From NCBI RefSeq assembly GCF_043876815.1, contig NZ_JBAWKA010000003.1, positions 387,985 through 451,984 on the forward strand: a stretch of 64,000 nucleotides of DNA, read 5' to 3'. The notes beneath the pieces were generated by a model. That model was not told the DNA's origin. It saw nothing but the letters and a program-made list of their open reading frames with translations, and made no database searches. A program made the position numbers and the translations under genes. The DNA comes from Gaetbulibacter_A sp043876815. GTDB lineage: Bacteria > Bacteroidota > Bacteroidia > Flavobacteriales > Flavobacteriaceae. This document shows, piece by piece, positions 34,364 to 44,151 of the stretch; the stretch's first letter is position 1, and every line of letters begins with the position of its first letter.

Positions 34364-36853
34364 ATGGCGAAGAATTTAGTAATCGTAGAGTCACCCGCAA
34401 AAGCAAAAACCATTGAGAAATTTTTAGGAAAAGATTTCAAAGTGGAGTCGAGTTATGGACACATATCCGACCTACCCTCGAAGGAGTTAGGTGTAGATGT
34501 TGAAGGTGATTTTAATCCGGTTTACGAAGTCTCTAAAGACAAAAAAGCGGTTGTTAAAAAACTAAAAGATCTCGCCAAAAAAGCTGAATTTGTGTGGTTG
34601 GCCAGTGATGAAGACCGGGAAGGAGAAGCTATCGCCTGGCATTTGTTTGAAACCTTAAATCTTGATAAAGATAAAACCAGGCGTATTGTTTTTCATGAGA
34701 TTACCAAATCAGCAATTCAAAAAGCGATCGAAAACCCTCGCGGAATCGATTACGATCTGGTAGATGCGCAGCAAGCACGTCGTGTTCTAGACCGTATCGT
34801 GGGTTACGAAATATCACCGGTACTCTGGCGTAAGGTAAAAGGAGGCTTGTCGGCAGGTCGTGTACAATCGGTTTCGGTTCGATTGATTGTTGAAAAGGAA
34901 CGTGAAATTCAGGAATTCAAAGCTGAAGCATCCTATCGTATCGATGCCGAATTTTCAAATGAAGAGGGGCAAACCTTTAAGGCTAAATTGCCAAAGAATT
35001 TCGCTACCAGAGAAGCCGCTGAGAAATTTTTAGAAAAAAATGCTCAGGCTAATTTTAAAGTTTCTGATCTTCAAAAAAAGCCGGCTAAAAAATCACCGGC
35101 AGCACCATTTACGACGTCAACCTTACAGCAGGAAGCTTCCAGAAAACTTTATTTTTCAGTGAGCAAAACCATGAATATGGCACAACGCTTATATGAAGCA
35201 GGTTTGATCACTTATATGAGAACAGATAGTGTAAACTTATCGGATGAAGCCAGAAAGGGTGCTAAAAAGGAGATTGAAAAGGCCTTTGGTTCTGAATATA
35301 GCAAGCCGCGTAATTATAAAGGTAAATCGAAAGGAGCTCAGGAAGCTCACGAAGCCATTCGACCCACAGATTTTGCAACCCAATCTGTAACTATTGATAG
35401 AGATCAGGCACGCTTATATGATTTGATCTGGAAACGTTCAATAGCATCGCAAATGAGTGAAGCCGAGTTGGAACGTACCAATGTGAAGATCTCTGCAAAC
35501 ACTCATAATGAAACTTTTACAGCCAATGGTGAGGTGATTACTTTTGATGGTTTTCTCAAAGTGTATTTAGAAGGTACCGATGATGAGGATGTGGAACAAG
35601 AAGGTATGTTACCTGGAATGAAGGTGAATGAAACCTTGTTGAACAATTACATTTCGGCTACCCAGCGGTATACACGTCCGCCGGCTCGCTACACGGAAGC
35701 ATCACTAGTAAAGAAATTGGAGGAATTAGGTATTGGTCGTCCATCAACATATGCGCCAACCATTTCAACGATTCAAAATCGAAATTATATTGAAAAGGGT
35801 AGTGTAGAAGGTGAAGAACGTGATTATGTTCAAATGACCTTAAAGAATGGCCTTGTTAAAACCAAAACACTGACTGAAAAAGTAGGTTCTGATAAAGGAA
35901 AACTGGTACCAACAGATATTGGAATGATCGTAACCGACTTTTTGGTCAATCATTTTGATGCGATTTTGGATTATAACTTTACGGCTAAGGTTGAAGAAGA
36001 TTTTGATAATATAGCGGAAGGTAAAGAGGATTGGAAAAAAATGATGAAGGACTTCTACAAAGGATTTCATCCCATAGTGGAAGATGTTAAGGAAAATGCT
36101 GATAGAGAAACCGGAGAGCGTGTTTTAGGAAAAGACCCTGAAACCGGTAAACAGGTGAGTGTGCGCTTAGGAAAATTTGGGCCTATGGTACAAATAGGAA
36201 CTGTTGATGATGATGAAAAACCACAGTTTGCAAGTTTGAGTCCGGACCAGCAATTGAATACTATAACCTATGAAGAGGCTATGGACCTTTTCAAACTACC
36301 AAAAAAACTGGGAACCTATGAAGATGAGACCGTTGAGGTAAATAATGGGCGTTATGGACCTTATGTGCGCTTTGGGAAAAACTTTGTATCCCTTCCAAAA
36401 GGCACCGACCCTTTAAGTGTGGATTTTGATGAGGCTATGGGTCTTATTAAGGAAAAGCAAAAAGCAGATGCTCCTATATATATGTATGAAGATAAGCCTG
36501 TGCAAAAAGGTAAAGGGCGTTTCGGACCTTATATAAAGTGGAACAACATGTTCATCAATGTGAATAAAAAATATGATTGGGATGATTTATCTGATGAAGA
36601 TATTGTCGAACTAATTGAAGATAAAATTCAAAAAGAAAAAGATAAGGTCGTTCAGGATTGGAAAGAAGAAGGCATTCGTATTGAAAAAGCACGTTGGGGA
36701 AGACATAACATAATAAAAGGTAAGACTAAGGTTGAATTAGCCAAAACGGTCGATGTCTCAAAAATGACTTTGGAAAAAGCTAAAGCCTTAATTGAAGCAA
36801 AGGCCCCGAAAAAGAAAGCTTCTAAAAAGAAAAAAACGACCAAAAAGAAATAA
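34364..36853 (+). CDS. topA: DNA topoisomerase I
   Basis: TopA relaxes negative supercoils by cutting one strand. The 829-residue product has the Toprim domain at the N-terminus (NLVIVESPAKAKTIEKFLGK; WLASDEDREGEAIAWHL), the catalytic Tyr284 in LITYMRTDSVNLS, and IGRPSTYAPTISTIQNRNYI. Instead of zinc fingers the C-terminus has repeats of the Toprim-C-terminal type (GKFGPMVQIG, GRYGPYVRFG, GRFGPYIKW, ARWGRHNII) and then a tail of about 15 mostly Lys residues that probably adds DNA affinity. TACATTTG, a possible -7 element, ends 19 bases before the ATG. Confidence 0.98.
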   Translation: MAKNLVIVESPAKAKTIEKFLGKDFKVESSYGHISDLPSKELGVDVEGDFNPVYEVSKDKKAVVKKLKDLAKKAEFVWLASDEDREGEAIAWHLFETLNLDKDKTRRIVFHEITKSAIQKAIENPRGIDYDLVDAQQARRVLDRIVGYEISPVLWRKVKGGLSAGRVQSVSVRLIVEKEREIQEFKAEASYRIDAEFSNEEGQTFKAKLPKNFATREAAEKFLEKNAQANFKVSDLQKKPAKKSPAAPFTTSTLQQEASRKLYFSVSKTMNMAQRLYEAGLITYMRTDSVNLSDEARKGAKKEIEKAFGSEYSKPRNYKGKSKGAQEAHEAIRPTDFATQSVTIDRDQARLYDLIWKRSIASQMSEAELERTNVKISANTHNETFTANGEVITFDGFLKVYLEGTDDEDVEQEGMLPGMKVNETLLNNYISATQRYTRPPARYTEASLVKKLEELGIGRPSTYAPTISTIQNRNYIEKGSVEGEERDYVQMTLKNGLVKTKTLTEKVGSDKGKLVPTDIGMIVTDFLVNHFDAILDYNFTAKVEEDFDNIAEGKEDWKKMMKDFYKGFHPIVEDVKENADRETGERVLGKDPETGKQVSVRLGKFGPMVQIGTVDDDEKPQFASLSPDQQLNTITYEEAMDLFKLPKKLGTYEDETVEVNNGRYGPYVRFGKNFVSLPKGTDPLSVDFDEAMGLIKEKQKADAPIYMYEDKPVQKGKGRFGPYIKWNNMFINVNKKYDWDDLSDEDIVELIEDKIQKEKDKVVQDWKEEGIRIEKARWGRHNIIKGKTKVELAKTVDVSKMTLEKAKALIEAKAPKKKASKKKKTTKKK

Positions 36854-37006
36854 ACCTTTTATTTAACAGGTAAATTTAGGCATGAGATAATGGGTTTTTC
36901 ATAAAAAAGTGAATTGCACCGATTATTTTATACTAATGCTAGAGGAAAACTCGTTTATTCTGTGCATATTTGTTTTTGAAGAACTCTTAAATTATCACCT
37001 TTTTAA

Positions 37007-38173
37007 ATGGACTTTAATTTTCTGTCTCCTGTTTCAGACACTGTTTTGGCCCATAACCAATTGCTGCCCAATCAGGCACTAGGTAAAAAAATTAAAATTC
37101 ATTCGGCTCAAAACGGACTTCCCGATCTAGACGACGTACAAATAGCTATTATTGGTGTACTGGAAAATAGAAACGACCTGAATTACATTGGGGAAGAATT
37201 TCAACTTGATACCATCCGGAAGGCGTTTTATGCTTTGTACCCAGGAAGTTGGAATACCAGTGTAGCCGATCTGGGAGATCTTCATAAGGGAGAGACCGTT
37301 GAAGACACCTACTTTGCTTTAAAAACGGCGGTGAGCTTATTATTAAAGAAATCAATTATACCAATAATATTAGGTGGTTCTCAAGATCTCACTTATGCTA
37401 ATTATCGTGCCTATGATGTGGTGACACCGATGGTCAATATTGTGAATATCGATTCGCGCTTTGATCTGGGCGATTCCAACAGGCCCATTAAAAATACCAG
37501 TTTTGTCGGAAAAATTATTTTAGACCAACCCTACAATCTATTTAATTATGCTACAATAGGATATCAAACCTATTTTAATGCTCAGGAAGAAATTGATCTT
37601 ATGGATAGCCTTTATTTTGAATCGTATCGATTAGGAGAAGTTTCCAAAGATATTACGATTGTAGAGCCTGTACTGCGTGATGCGAATATTGTTAGTGTCG
37701 ATCTAAGTTCTGTTAAAAGTGCTGAAGTGAGTTTGAATCAAAAATTTTCACCCAATGGTTTAACCGGGAAAGAAATTTGTGCCATTGCGCGTTATGCCGG
37801 TATAAGTAATAAAGTATCCTCTTTTGGGATCTATGAATACAAGGCGTCTAAGGATGATGACATAACTGCGATGTTGATAGGGCAAATGCTGTGGTATTTT
37901 ATAGAGGGTGTAAATTTTAGAGTTCAGGATGATGATTTTTCGGATGATAAAACTTATCAAAAGTTCATTACACTCGTTGACGACCAGGAACTCATATTTT
38001 ATAAAAGTAATAAAACTGGCCGATGGTGGATTGAAATTCCTTTTTTATCGGAGGTCGATAATAAATTGAAAAGACACACGTTATTACCTTGCATGCATCA
38101 AGATTACCTGGACGCCTGTAAAAACAAGGTTCCTGAGCGGTGGTATAAGGCCATTCAGAAGAATAGCCTTTAG
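37007..38173 (+). CDS. Arginase/formimidoylglutamase-fold protein, probably without metal-dependent activity
   Basis: The 388-residue protein has the layout of the arginase/agmatinase/formimidoylglutamase family but its metal-binding motifs are degraded. The GGDHS motif reads GGSQD (residues 123-127), DAHxD reads DSRFD (149-153), and SxDxDxxDP reads SVDLSSVKS (from about 229). At least two metal-binding His and one Asp are thus replaced, so hydrolase activity is unlikely. It sits just upstream of gldK, a place where I recall the same protein in other flavobacteria, so it may act with the gliding/secretion machinery. That role is inference. Confidence 0.8.
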   Translation: MDFNFLSPVSDTVLAHNQLLPNQALGKKIKIHSAQNGLPDLDDVQIAIIGVLENRNDLNYIGEEFQLDTIRKAFYALYPGSWNTSVADLGDLHKGETVEDTYFALKTAVSLLLKKSIIPIILGGSQDLTYANYRAYDVVTPMVNIVNIDSRFDLGDSNRPIKNTSFVGKIILDQPYNLFNYATIGYQTYFNAQEEIDLMDSLYFESYRLGEVSKDITIVEPVLRDANIVSVDLSSVKSAEVSLNQKFSPNGLTGKEICAIARYAGISNKVSSFGIYEYKASKDDDITAMLIGQMLWYFIEGVNFRVQDDDFSDDKTYQKFITLVDDQELIFYKSNKTGRWWIEIPFLSEVDNKLKRHTLLPCMHQDYLDACKNKVPERWYKAIQKNSL

Positions 38174-38255
38174 CATTTAGGACAGATGAAAAGGCGCTTT
38201 TTATCGGTGAAATGCCTAATTTTTACGATGAAATGTCATTTTTTTAGATAAAAAG

Positions 38256-38286
38256 TTGTTTTTTCGAAAATATATAAATATGTTTA
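38256..38286 (+). promoter_or_regulatory. Candidate promoter of gldKLMN
   Basis: TTG at 38256-38258 is followed after 20 bases by TATGTTTA, which differs from TAnnTTTG only at the last base. gldK starts 43 bases downstream. Confidence 0.4.
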
Positions 38287-38329
38287 CGCTCTCAAATTTA
38301 AAACTTAACTAATTAACCTCGAGTTTTCT

Positions 38330-39694
38330 ATGGATATGAAGAAGTTTATATTATTAACCACGGCATTAACACTAATGATGAGTTGTGGCTCTAAAGACAA
38401 GGGCGAACTTGTCGGTGTTCAAGGGAAGAAATGGCACCCCGAAAAACCTTATGGTATGGAATTGATACCTGGTGGTTCCTTTATAATGGGAAAAGCAGAT
38501 GATGATCTGGCTGGTATTCAAGATGCCACATCAAAAACAGTTACTGTAAGAGCCTTTTATATGGATGAAACCGAAATTACAAATAGCGAATACCGCCAAT
38601 TTGTAAATTGGGTAAGAGATTCCATATTAAGAACCAAATTAGCAATTCTTGCTGACGAAGTTGGAAAAACACCTGATGATGGAGGTATTGGTGAATATGC
38701 ATTTAAAGATGCTGATACCGCTAATATGTCTGTTTACGAAAAGTATATGTTTGAAAACTATACTGGTTTAGGTCCAACAGGATACGAAGGACGAAAGCTA
38801 AATAAAGACATTGATTTAGTTTTTGATACTGAGGATTATCCAGACGAGTATTATACTGAAGTTATGGATACCATGTATTTACCTTTGGAGGAATCCTACA
38901 ATGGTCAGCGTACTTGGGATGTGAAAAAATTCAAATTCCAGTATAATTATATGGATATCCAGGAAGCAGCTAAACATAGAGGTATAGCTCGGAAAGATGT
39001 TGTTAGAAAAGAAGAAGTTGAGGTTTATCCGGATACCACAGTGTGGATCAGAGATTTTGCCTACTCATATAATGAGCCGATGCACAACGATTATTTCTGG
39101 CATGATGCTTACAGTGAATATCCTGTAGTTGGAATTACCTGGAAACAAGCCAAAGCTTTTTGCGAATGGAGAACAATCAATAAAAACTCGTATCAAAAAT
39201 CCAGAAAAGGTGCTGCGTTAGTGAATAGATTCAGATTACCTTCTGAAGCCGAGTGGGAATATGCTGCTCGTGGCGGATTAGAAGCTGCAACTTACCCTTG
39301 GGGTGGTCCTTATACGAAAAGTGACAGAGGTTGCTTTATGGCAAACTTTAAGCCTGTTCGTGGAGATTATGCGGCAGACGAGGCACTTTATACTGTAGAA
39401 GCGAAATCTTATGAGCCAAATGATTATAATCTTTATAACATGGCTGGTAACGTATCTGAATGGGTAAATGCATCTTACGATCCGGGATCATATGAATTTA
39501 CATCAACGATCAATCCAAATTTAAACGATCCAAATAATACCCGTAAAGTAGTACGTGGGGGATCATGGAAAGATGTGGCTTACTATTTACAAGTAAGTAC
39601 CAGGGATTACGAATATGCTGATTCAGCGCGAAGCTATATCGGATTTAGAACTGTTCAAGATTACATGGGGACTAAAGTAACGAGCAGTAAATAA
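38330..39694 (+). CDS. gldK: Gliding motility / type IX secretion lipoprotein GldK
   Basis: GldK (PorK) forms with GldN a periplasmic ring attached to the outer membrane in the type IX secretion system. The 454-residue product has a lipoprotein signal (FILLTTALTLMMSCGSKDKG) and a formylglycine-generating-enzyme-like fold used structurally: MELIPGGSFIMGKADDD, FYMDETEITNSEYRQFVNWV, RLPSEAEWEYAARGGLEAAT and NMAGNVSEWV, KVVRGGSWKD. First gene of gldKLMN. Confidence 0.97.
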   Translation: MDMKKFILLTTALTLMMSCGSKDKGELVGVQGKKWHPEKPYGMELIPGGSFIMGKADDDLAGIQDATSKTVTVRAFYMDETEITNSEYRQFVNWVRDSILRTKLAILADEVGKTPDDGGIGEYAFKDADTANMSVYEKYMFENYTGLGPTGYEGRKLNKDIDLVFDTEDYPDEYYTEVMDTMYLPLEESYNGQRTWDVKKFKFQYNYMDIQEAAKHRGIARKDVVRKEEVEVYPDTTVWIRDFAYSYNEPMHNDYFWHDAYSEYPVVGITWKQAKAFCEWRTINKNSYQKSRKGAALVNRFRLPSEAEWEYAARGGLEAATYPWGGPYTKSDRGCFMANFKPVRGDYAADEALYTVEAKSYEPNDYNLYNMAGNVSEWVNASYDPGSYEFTSTINPNLNDPNNTRKVVRGGSWKDVAYYLQVSTRDYEYADSARSYIGFRTVQDYMGTKVTSSK

Positions 39695-39774
39695 AAACAA
39701 TGAATATTTATCAAATCAATTATTATACTATTAACCTACTAAGTAACTAGATTACTTATTTAAAAACCAAAATT

Positions 39775-40410
39775 ATGGCACAGTCAAAAGTAAACAAGAA
39801 GTTCATGAATATGGCTTACGGATTAGGAGCAGCAATCGTAATCGTAGGTGCATTATTTAAAATCACTCATTTTGAAATTGGACCCTTAACAGGTAACGTG
39901 ATGTTAACCATTGGTCTTGTAACTGAAGCAATTATTTTCGCTTTATCAGCTTTCGAACCGGTAAGCGACGATCTAGATTGGTCTTTAGTTTATCCTGAAT
40001 TAGCTGGTGGACAAGGTACTAAAAGAGAAAAGAAAGAATCTCCAGAAGGTCTTTTATCTAAGAAATTAGATGATTTATTAAAAGAAGCGAAAATTGACGG
40101 TGAACTTATGGCAAGTTTGGGAGACAGCATCAAAAATTTTGAAGGTGCTGCTAAAAATATGTCATCAACAGTTGATTCTATTGAAGCTTCCAAGAAGTAC
40201 GGTGAAGAATTATCTTTAGCCGCAGCTCAAATGGAGTCTTTAAACAGCTTATACAAAGTACAGTTAGAAAGCATCAACAAGCAGGCTACTATCAATGAGG
40301 AGTCTATTGAAAATGCTGCTAAATTAAAAGAACAAATGCAATCTTTGGCGTCTAATTTATCATCATTAAATGGTGTATATGGCGGTATGTTATCTGCAAT
40401 GAGCAAATAA
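39775..40410 (+). CDS. gldL: Gliding motility / type IX secretion motor protein GldL
   Basis: GldL forms with GldM the proton-driven inner-membrane motor. The 211-residue product starts with two membrane spans (about 14-31, GLGAAIVIVGALFKITHFEI, and 40-58, MLTIGLVTEAIIFALSAFEP), including a conserved Glu inside the second span that is thought to carry protons. A cytoplasmic helical region follows (about 95-211). It lies about 80 bases after gldK and about 50 before gldM. Confidence 0.97.
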   Translation: MAQSKVNKKFMNMAYGLGAAIVIVGALFKITHFEIGPLTGNVMLTIGLVTEAIIFALSAFEPVSDDLDWSLVYPELAGGQGTKREKKESPEGLLSKKLDDLLKEAKIDGELMASLGDSIKNFEGAAKNMSSTVDSIEASKKYGEELSLAAAQMESLNSLYKVQLESINKQATINEESIENAAKLKEQMQSLASNLSSLNGVYGGMLSAMSK

Positions 40411-40458
40411 TTAGGAGGTAATAATCCCAAATTAATTAACCAAAAACCTAATTAGAAA

Positions 40459-42021
40459 ATGGCAGCAAATAATTTATCACCAAGACAAAAGATGATTAAT
40501 CTGATGTATTTAATCTTCATTGCGATGTTAGCATTAAATATGTCGAAAGAAGTGCTTTCAGCCTTCGGATTAATGAATGAAAAGCTTACGGAATCTAACC
40601 AGTCCGCTACAGTTCGAAATGAGAACTTTATGGCGAGTTTAGAAACCAAAGCTAACGACCAACCCGAGAAGTATGTGCCTTTAAAAGCGAAGGCAGATCA
40701 GATACACGAATTAGCTACGAATTTTAACACTTATTTACAGAAATTAAAAAGTGATATGACGGCTAAGATCGATGATCCTACAGATTATGAGATCATGGAT
40801 AAAGGTGATTATCTGGATGAGAACTTCTTCAAGGGCGACAAACTTAAGCCGGAAGGTGAAGAGTTTTTAAAGCAAATGAAAACCTTTAGAGAAGGTGTCG
40901 CTGAGATCTTAAAAGATGAGCCTGGTATGCAGAGCATCATTAAGGATGTTAATGAAAAATTCGGTACAGAACCTGAAACAAACAGAGATGGTATCAAGAT
41001 CGACTGGTTAGATTACCACTACAAAGGATTTCCTTTGGTGGCCTCATTAACTAAAATGACCCAATTACAAGCAGATGTTAAAACCACTGAATCAGAGGTA
41101 TTATCATCTATGTTACAAGGAACGCTTTCACAGCAGGTTTCTATGACCAACTATACAACTTTGATGGAAACATCTAAATCGGCTTACTTTAACGGTGAGC
41201 AGTTTGATGGACAAATTGTATTAGGTCGTACTGATAACACCACCGTTCCTAAACGTGTAGAGTTAACCTTAGATGGTAGAGAACTTAAAGAAGATCAATA
41301 CGAAATTAAAGATGGTAAGGTGCAACTGAAAGTTGGTACCGGAAGTGTTGGAGAACACACTATTGAAGGAAAATTGATTTTCGGTGAAGAAGGTGAGGAA
41401 GTTGAAGTTCCTGTAAAGCAATCGTTTGCTACTGTAGCTAAACCAAATGCAGCAACTATTTCTGCTGATAAAATGAATGTGGTATACCGTGGTGTTAAAA
41501 ACCCAATGACTATTTCATTCGCCGGTATCCCTGATAATAAAGTAAATGCAAACGCACAAGGTTTAAGCAGAGCTGGAGGAAGTAGATACGTTATGGATGC
41601 AACGAATATCAAAGGTCGTGAAGTAACTATAAACGTCTCTGGTAGTTTGCCAGACGGAAAACGTGTAGGCGATAGCAAAACCTTCCGAATTAAAGATTTA
41701 CCAAAACCAACCGGTACGGTAAGAGGTGAAGATGGTGCTGTCAAAATGCAACGTAACAGTTTAGAGATATCTACTATAGGTGCTAAGTTTGATGATTTCG
41801 ATTTCGAATTACCATTACGTGTAACAGGATTCAAATTTAAAGTGCCAGGTCAGCCTACTATCAGTGTAGACGGTAGTAAACTGGATAGCAGAGCAAAAGC
41901 GGCATTGCTTAAAGCAAAACGTGGATCGGATGTTACCATCTTTGATATTGAAGCGAAAGCCACTGGTGTTAGTGTGATCCTTAAAAAGGTATCGCCAATC
42001 ATCATCGAGCTTACAAACTAA
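40459..42021 (+). CDS. gldM: Gliding motility / type IX secretion motor protein GldM
   Basis: A 520-residue protein with one N-terminal membrane span (about 12-32, MINLMYLIFIAMLALNMSKE) and a long periplasmic part made of a helical bundle (about 35-225) and beta-rich domains ending in VILKKVSPIIIELTN. GldM transmits motor rotation from GldL to the GldK-GldN ring. N-terminus MAANNLSPRQKMINLMYLIF is typical. Confidence 0.98.
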   Translation: MAANNLSPRQKMINLMYLIFIAMLALNMSKEVLSAFGLMNEKLTESNQSATVRNENFMASLETKANDQPEKYVPLKAKADQIHELATNFNTYLQKLKSDMTAKIDDPTDYEIMDKGDYLDENFFKGDKLKPEGEEFLKQMKTFREGVAEILKDEPGMQSIIKDVNEKFGTEPETNRDGIKIDWLDYHYKGFPLVASLTKMTQLQADVKTTESEVLSSMLQGTLSQQVSMTNYTTLMETSKSAYFNGEQFDGQIVLGRTDNTTVPKRVELTLDGRELKEDQYEIKDGKVQLKVGTGSVGEHTIEGKLIFGEEGEEVEVPVKQSFATVAKPNAATISADKMNVVYRGVKNPMTISFAGIPDNKVNANAQGLSRAGGSRYVMDATNIKGREVTINVSGSLPDGKRVGDSKTFRIKDLPKPTGTVRGEDGAVKMQRNSLEISTIGAKFDDFDFELPLRVTGFKFKVPGQPTISVDGSKLDSRAKAALLKAKRGSDVTIFDIEAKATGVSVILKKVSPIIIELTN

Positions 42022-42048
42022 GAATTCTATTAGTATAGAAACATAAAA

Positions 42049-42083
42049 ACATCCATGGTTTTTGGACAGGAAACTATGGATGT
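42049..42083 (+). other. Hairpin between gldM and gldN
   Basis: ACATCCATGGTTT (42049-42061) and AAACTATGGATGT (42071-42083) form a 13-bp stem with one G-T wobble and a 9-base loop. No T run follows, so it is not a terminator; it may set the ratio of motor to ring transcripts. Inference. Confidence 0.6.
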
Positions 42084-42130
42084 TATACCGAAATTTTTCG
42101 GTAAATGATATAAATAATAAATTTAAGCAC

Positions 42131-43021
42131 ATGAAACTTAGACATTTCTTATTAACACTTTCAACTGTATTTACAGTGTCTGCGATGTTTGGCCAGGCCA
42201 ATATCCTTAACGCCAAGAGTCCTCAGGAAATTGGGGTAAGAACGGCGGCTCAAATTGCTGTTGATAATGATAAACCATTGGAATATGGTTATGTAGACGA
42301 CAGAGATATCTTATATTCTAAAATGGTTTGGGAAAAAATTGTTTTAGATGAGCGCGCTAATTTCCCGCTGTATTATCCAATTGACACGAATAATATTGGA
42401 AGTAACAGACGTTCGTTATATGATGTGCTTATGAAGAATATCAAGAACGGAAGAATCAAAAATATTTATGATGATTCTTACTTCAACGGAAAGCGTACTT
42501 TGAAGGATATTGAATTTGCACTTGTAAAAACAGATACCACAGAACTAGGTATTGAGCAATTGAATGCCGGTGAAGAATTATCTGCTGAATATATCGACAG
42601 ACGAGAACTCACCGCTGCAGACATTAAAGAATATCGTATCAAAGGACTTTGGTATTTCGATAAGCGCCAAGCAGAATTGAAATATCGCTTGTTAGCCATC
42701 GCTCCTGTAGCACCAGACGTGAATTTTATTGATTCCGATCAACCTGACTTAGTGCCTTTATTTTGGATATTTTTTCCAGATGCCAGAGAGGTGTTACACG
42801 AAGCTAAGGCCTTTAACAATCAAAACAGTTCAATGCCGTTCTCCTTTGACCATCTTTTGAATTCAAGACGTTTTCAATCGTATATTTATAAGGAAGAAAA
42901 CACGCAAGGCGATCGTGCTATTAACGAGTACGTCGCAGACAATGCGCTGATGCAATTACTTGAATCAGAACGCATAAAAGATAGAATCAGAGATTTTGAA
43001 TTAGATATGTGGACATACTAA
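42131..43021 (+). CDS. gldN: Gliding motility / type IX secretion ring protein GldN
   Basis: The chosen start gives a clear signal peptide (MKLRHFLLTLSTVFTVSAMF, then GQANIL); a longer frame from 23 codons upstream would bury it. The 296-residue product has the family segments DRDILYSKMVWEKIVLDERA, PLYYPIDTNNIGSNRRSLYD and VPLFWIFFPDAREVLHEAKA. GldN (PorN) assembles with GldK into the outer ring of the type IX secretion system. Last gene of gldKLMN, followed by a terminator. Confidence 0.96.
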   Translation: MKLRHFLLTLSTVFTVSAMFGQANILNAKSPQEIGVRTAAQIAVDNDKPLEYGYVDDRDILYSKMVWEKIVLDERANFPLYYPIDTNNIGSNRRSLYDVLMKNIKNGRIKNIYDDSYFNGKRTLKDIEFALVKTDTTELGIEQLNAGEELSAEYIDRRELTAADIKEYRIKGLWYFDKRQAELKYRLLAIAPVAPDVNFIDSDQPDLVPLFWIFFPDAREVLHEAKAFNNQNSSMPFSFDHLLNSRRFQSYIYKEENTQGDRAINEYVADNALMQLLESERIKDRIRDFELDMWTY

Positions 43022-43045
43022 TTCTTTATCTGACCTAAAATATCT

Positions 43046-43078
43046 AAAACGCCCATGGAAACATGGGCGTTTTTTTAT
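43046..43078 (+). terminator. Terminator of gldKLMN
   Basis: AAAACGCCCATG and CATGGGCGTTTT form a 12-bp stem with a GAAA loop, followed by further T residues. Confidence 0.93.
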
Positions 43079-43104
43079 TTAATTTCTAATTATCTTCGTG
43101 CTCT

Positions 43105-44148
43105 ATGAATGTGGATTACATTATTGTGGGATCCGGTTTGGCCGGGATTAGTTTTTGCGAGCAACTTGTTACCCATAACAAACGATTTGTGGTATTCGAT
43201 AATTCCTCGCAGCAATCGTCATTAGTTGCGGGAGGGGTTTACAACCCCGTGGTATTAAAACGCTTTACACCGGTTTGGAAATGTGATGAACAATTACCTC
43301 TGGCTATGAGGCAATATGCCAGGTTGGAAGTTGCCCTCGGGGTGAAATTGGATTATAAAATTCCTGTGTACCGTAAATTTGCATCTCTTGAAGAACAAAA
43401 CAATTGGTTCACAGCTTCGGATAACCCTGGGCTTTCTGCTTATCTTTCAACCAGCATAGAAAAAAACACGAACCAACATATTTTGGCGCCCTATGGTTAT
43501 GGTAAAGTACTTCATTCCGGGCGGATTGATGTAAAAACCCTGGTTAATGCGTATAAAAAACACCTTTTAGATCAGGGAATGATCGTTGAAAAAGCCTTCG
43601 ATTATGATCAATTAATAACTGAAGACGCTACTTTAAAATATCAGGACATCGTGGCAAAACATATCGTTTTTGCGGAAGGTTTTGGTTTTAAAAAGAATAA
43701 ATTCTTTGAAAAACTACCAATTTCTGGAACAAAAGGGGAACATTTAACCATTCATTCACCAGAACTTAAATTAAACGGGATATTAAAGTCTGGCGTGTTT
43801 CTTATTCCAATTGAAAACGATCATTACATTGTAGGTGCTACCTATAATAGGGAAGATAAAACCCATGAGGTAACCGAAGCTGCGAAACAAAGTTTATTGA
43901 AAAAACTAGATACACTCATTACCTGTCCGTATAAGGTGGTAGATCAGTCTGCTGGAATACGGCCTACAGTAAAAGATCGCCGGCCTTTAGTTGGCGAACA
44001 TTATCGTTTAAAAAATCATTTTATTCTAAACGGATTGGGATCTCGTGGTGTTATGATTGGACCCTACGCGGCAGATAAGCTTTTTCAATATATAGAAAAT
44101 AATGTCCCGCTGGATAAGGAGATCGATTGTAATCGTTTTGATTATTAA
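43105..44148 (+). CDS. FAD-dependent oxidoreductase (DAO/glycine oxidase type)
   Basis: A 347-residue flavoprotein with the dinucleotide motif YIIVGSGLAGISFCEQL near residues 5-20 and the C-terminal FAD block SAGIRPTVKDRRPLVGEHYR and GLGSRGVMIGPYAADKLFQY, both typical of the D-amino acid oxidase superfamily. The substrate is unknown. No signal peptide. It converges on the next gene with three bases between the stops. Confidence 0.9.
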   Translation: MNVDYIIVGSGLAGISFCEQLVTHNKRFVVFDNSSQQSSLVAGGVYNPVVLKRFTPVWKCDEQLPLAMRQYARLEVALGVKLDYKIPVYRKFASLEEQNNWFTASDNPGLSAYLSTSIEKNTNQHILAPYGYGKVLHSGRIDVKTLVNAYKKHLLDQGMIVEKAFDYDQLITEDATLKYQDIVAKHIVFAEGFGFKKNKFFEKLPISGTKGEHLTIHSPELKLNGILKSGVFLIPIENDHYIVGATYNREDKTHEVTEAAKQSLLKKLDTLITCPYKVVDQSAGIRPTVKDRRPLVGEHYRLKNHFILNGLGSRGVMIGPYAADKLFQYIENNVPLDKEIDCNRFDY

Positions 44149-44151
44149 ATC

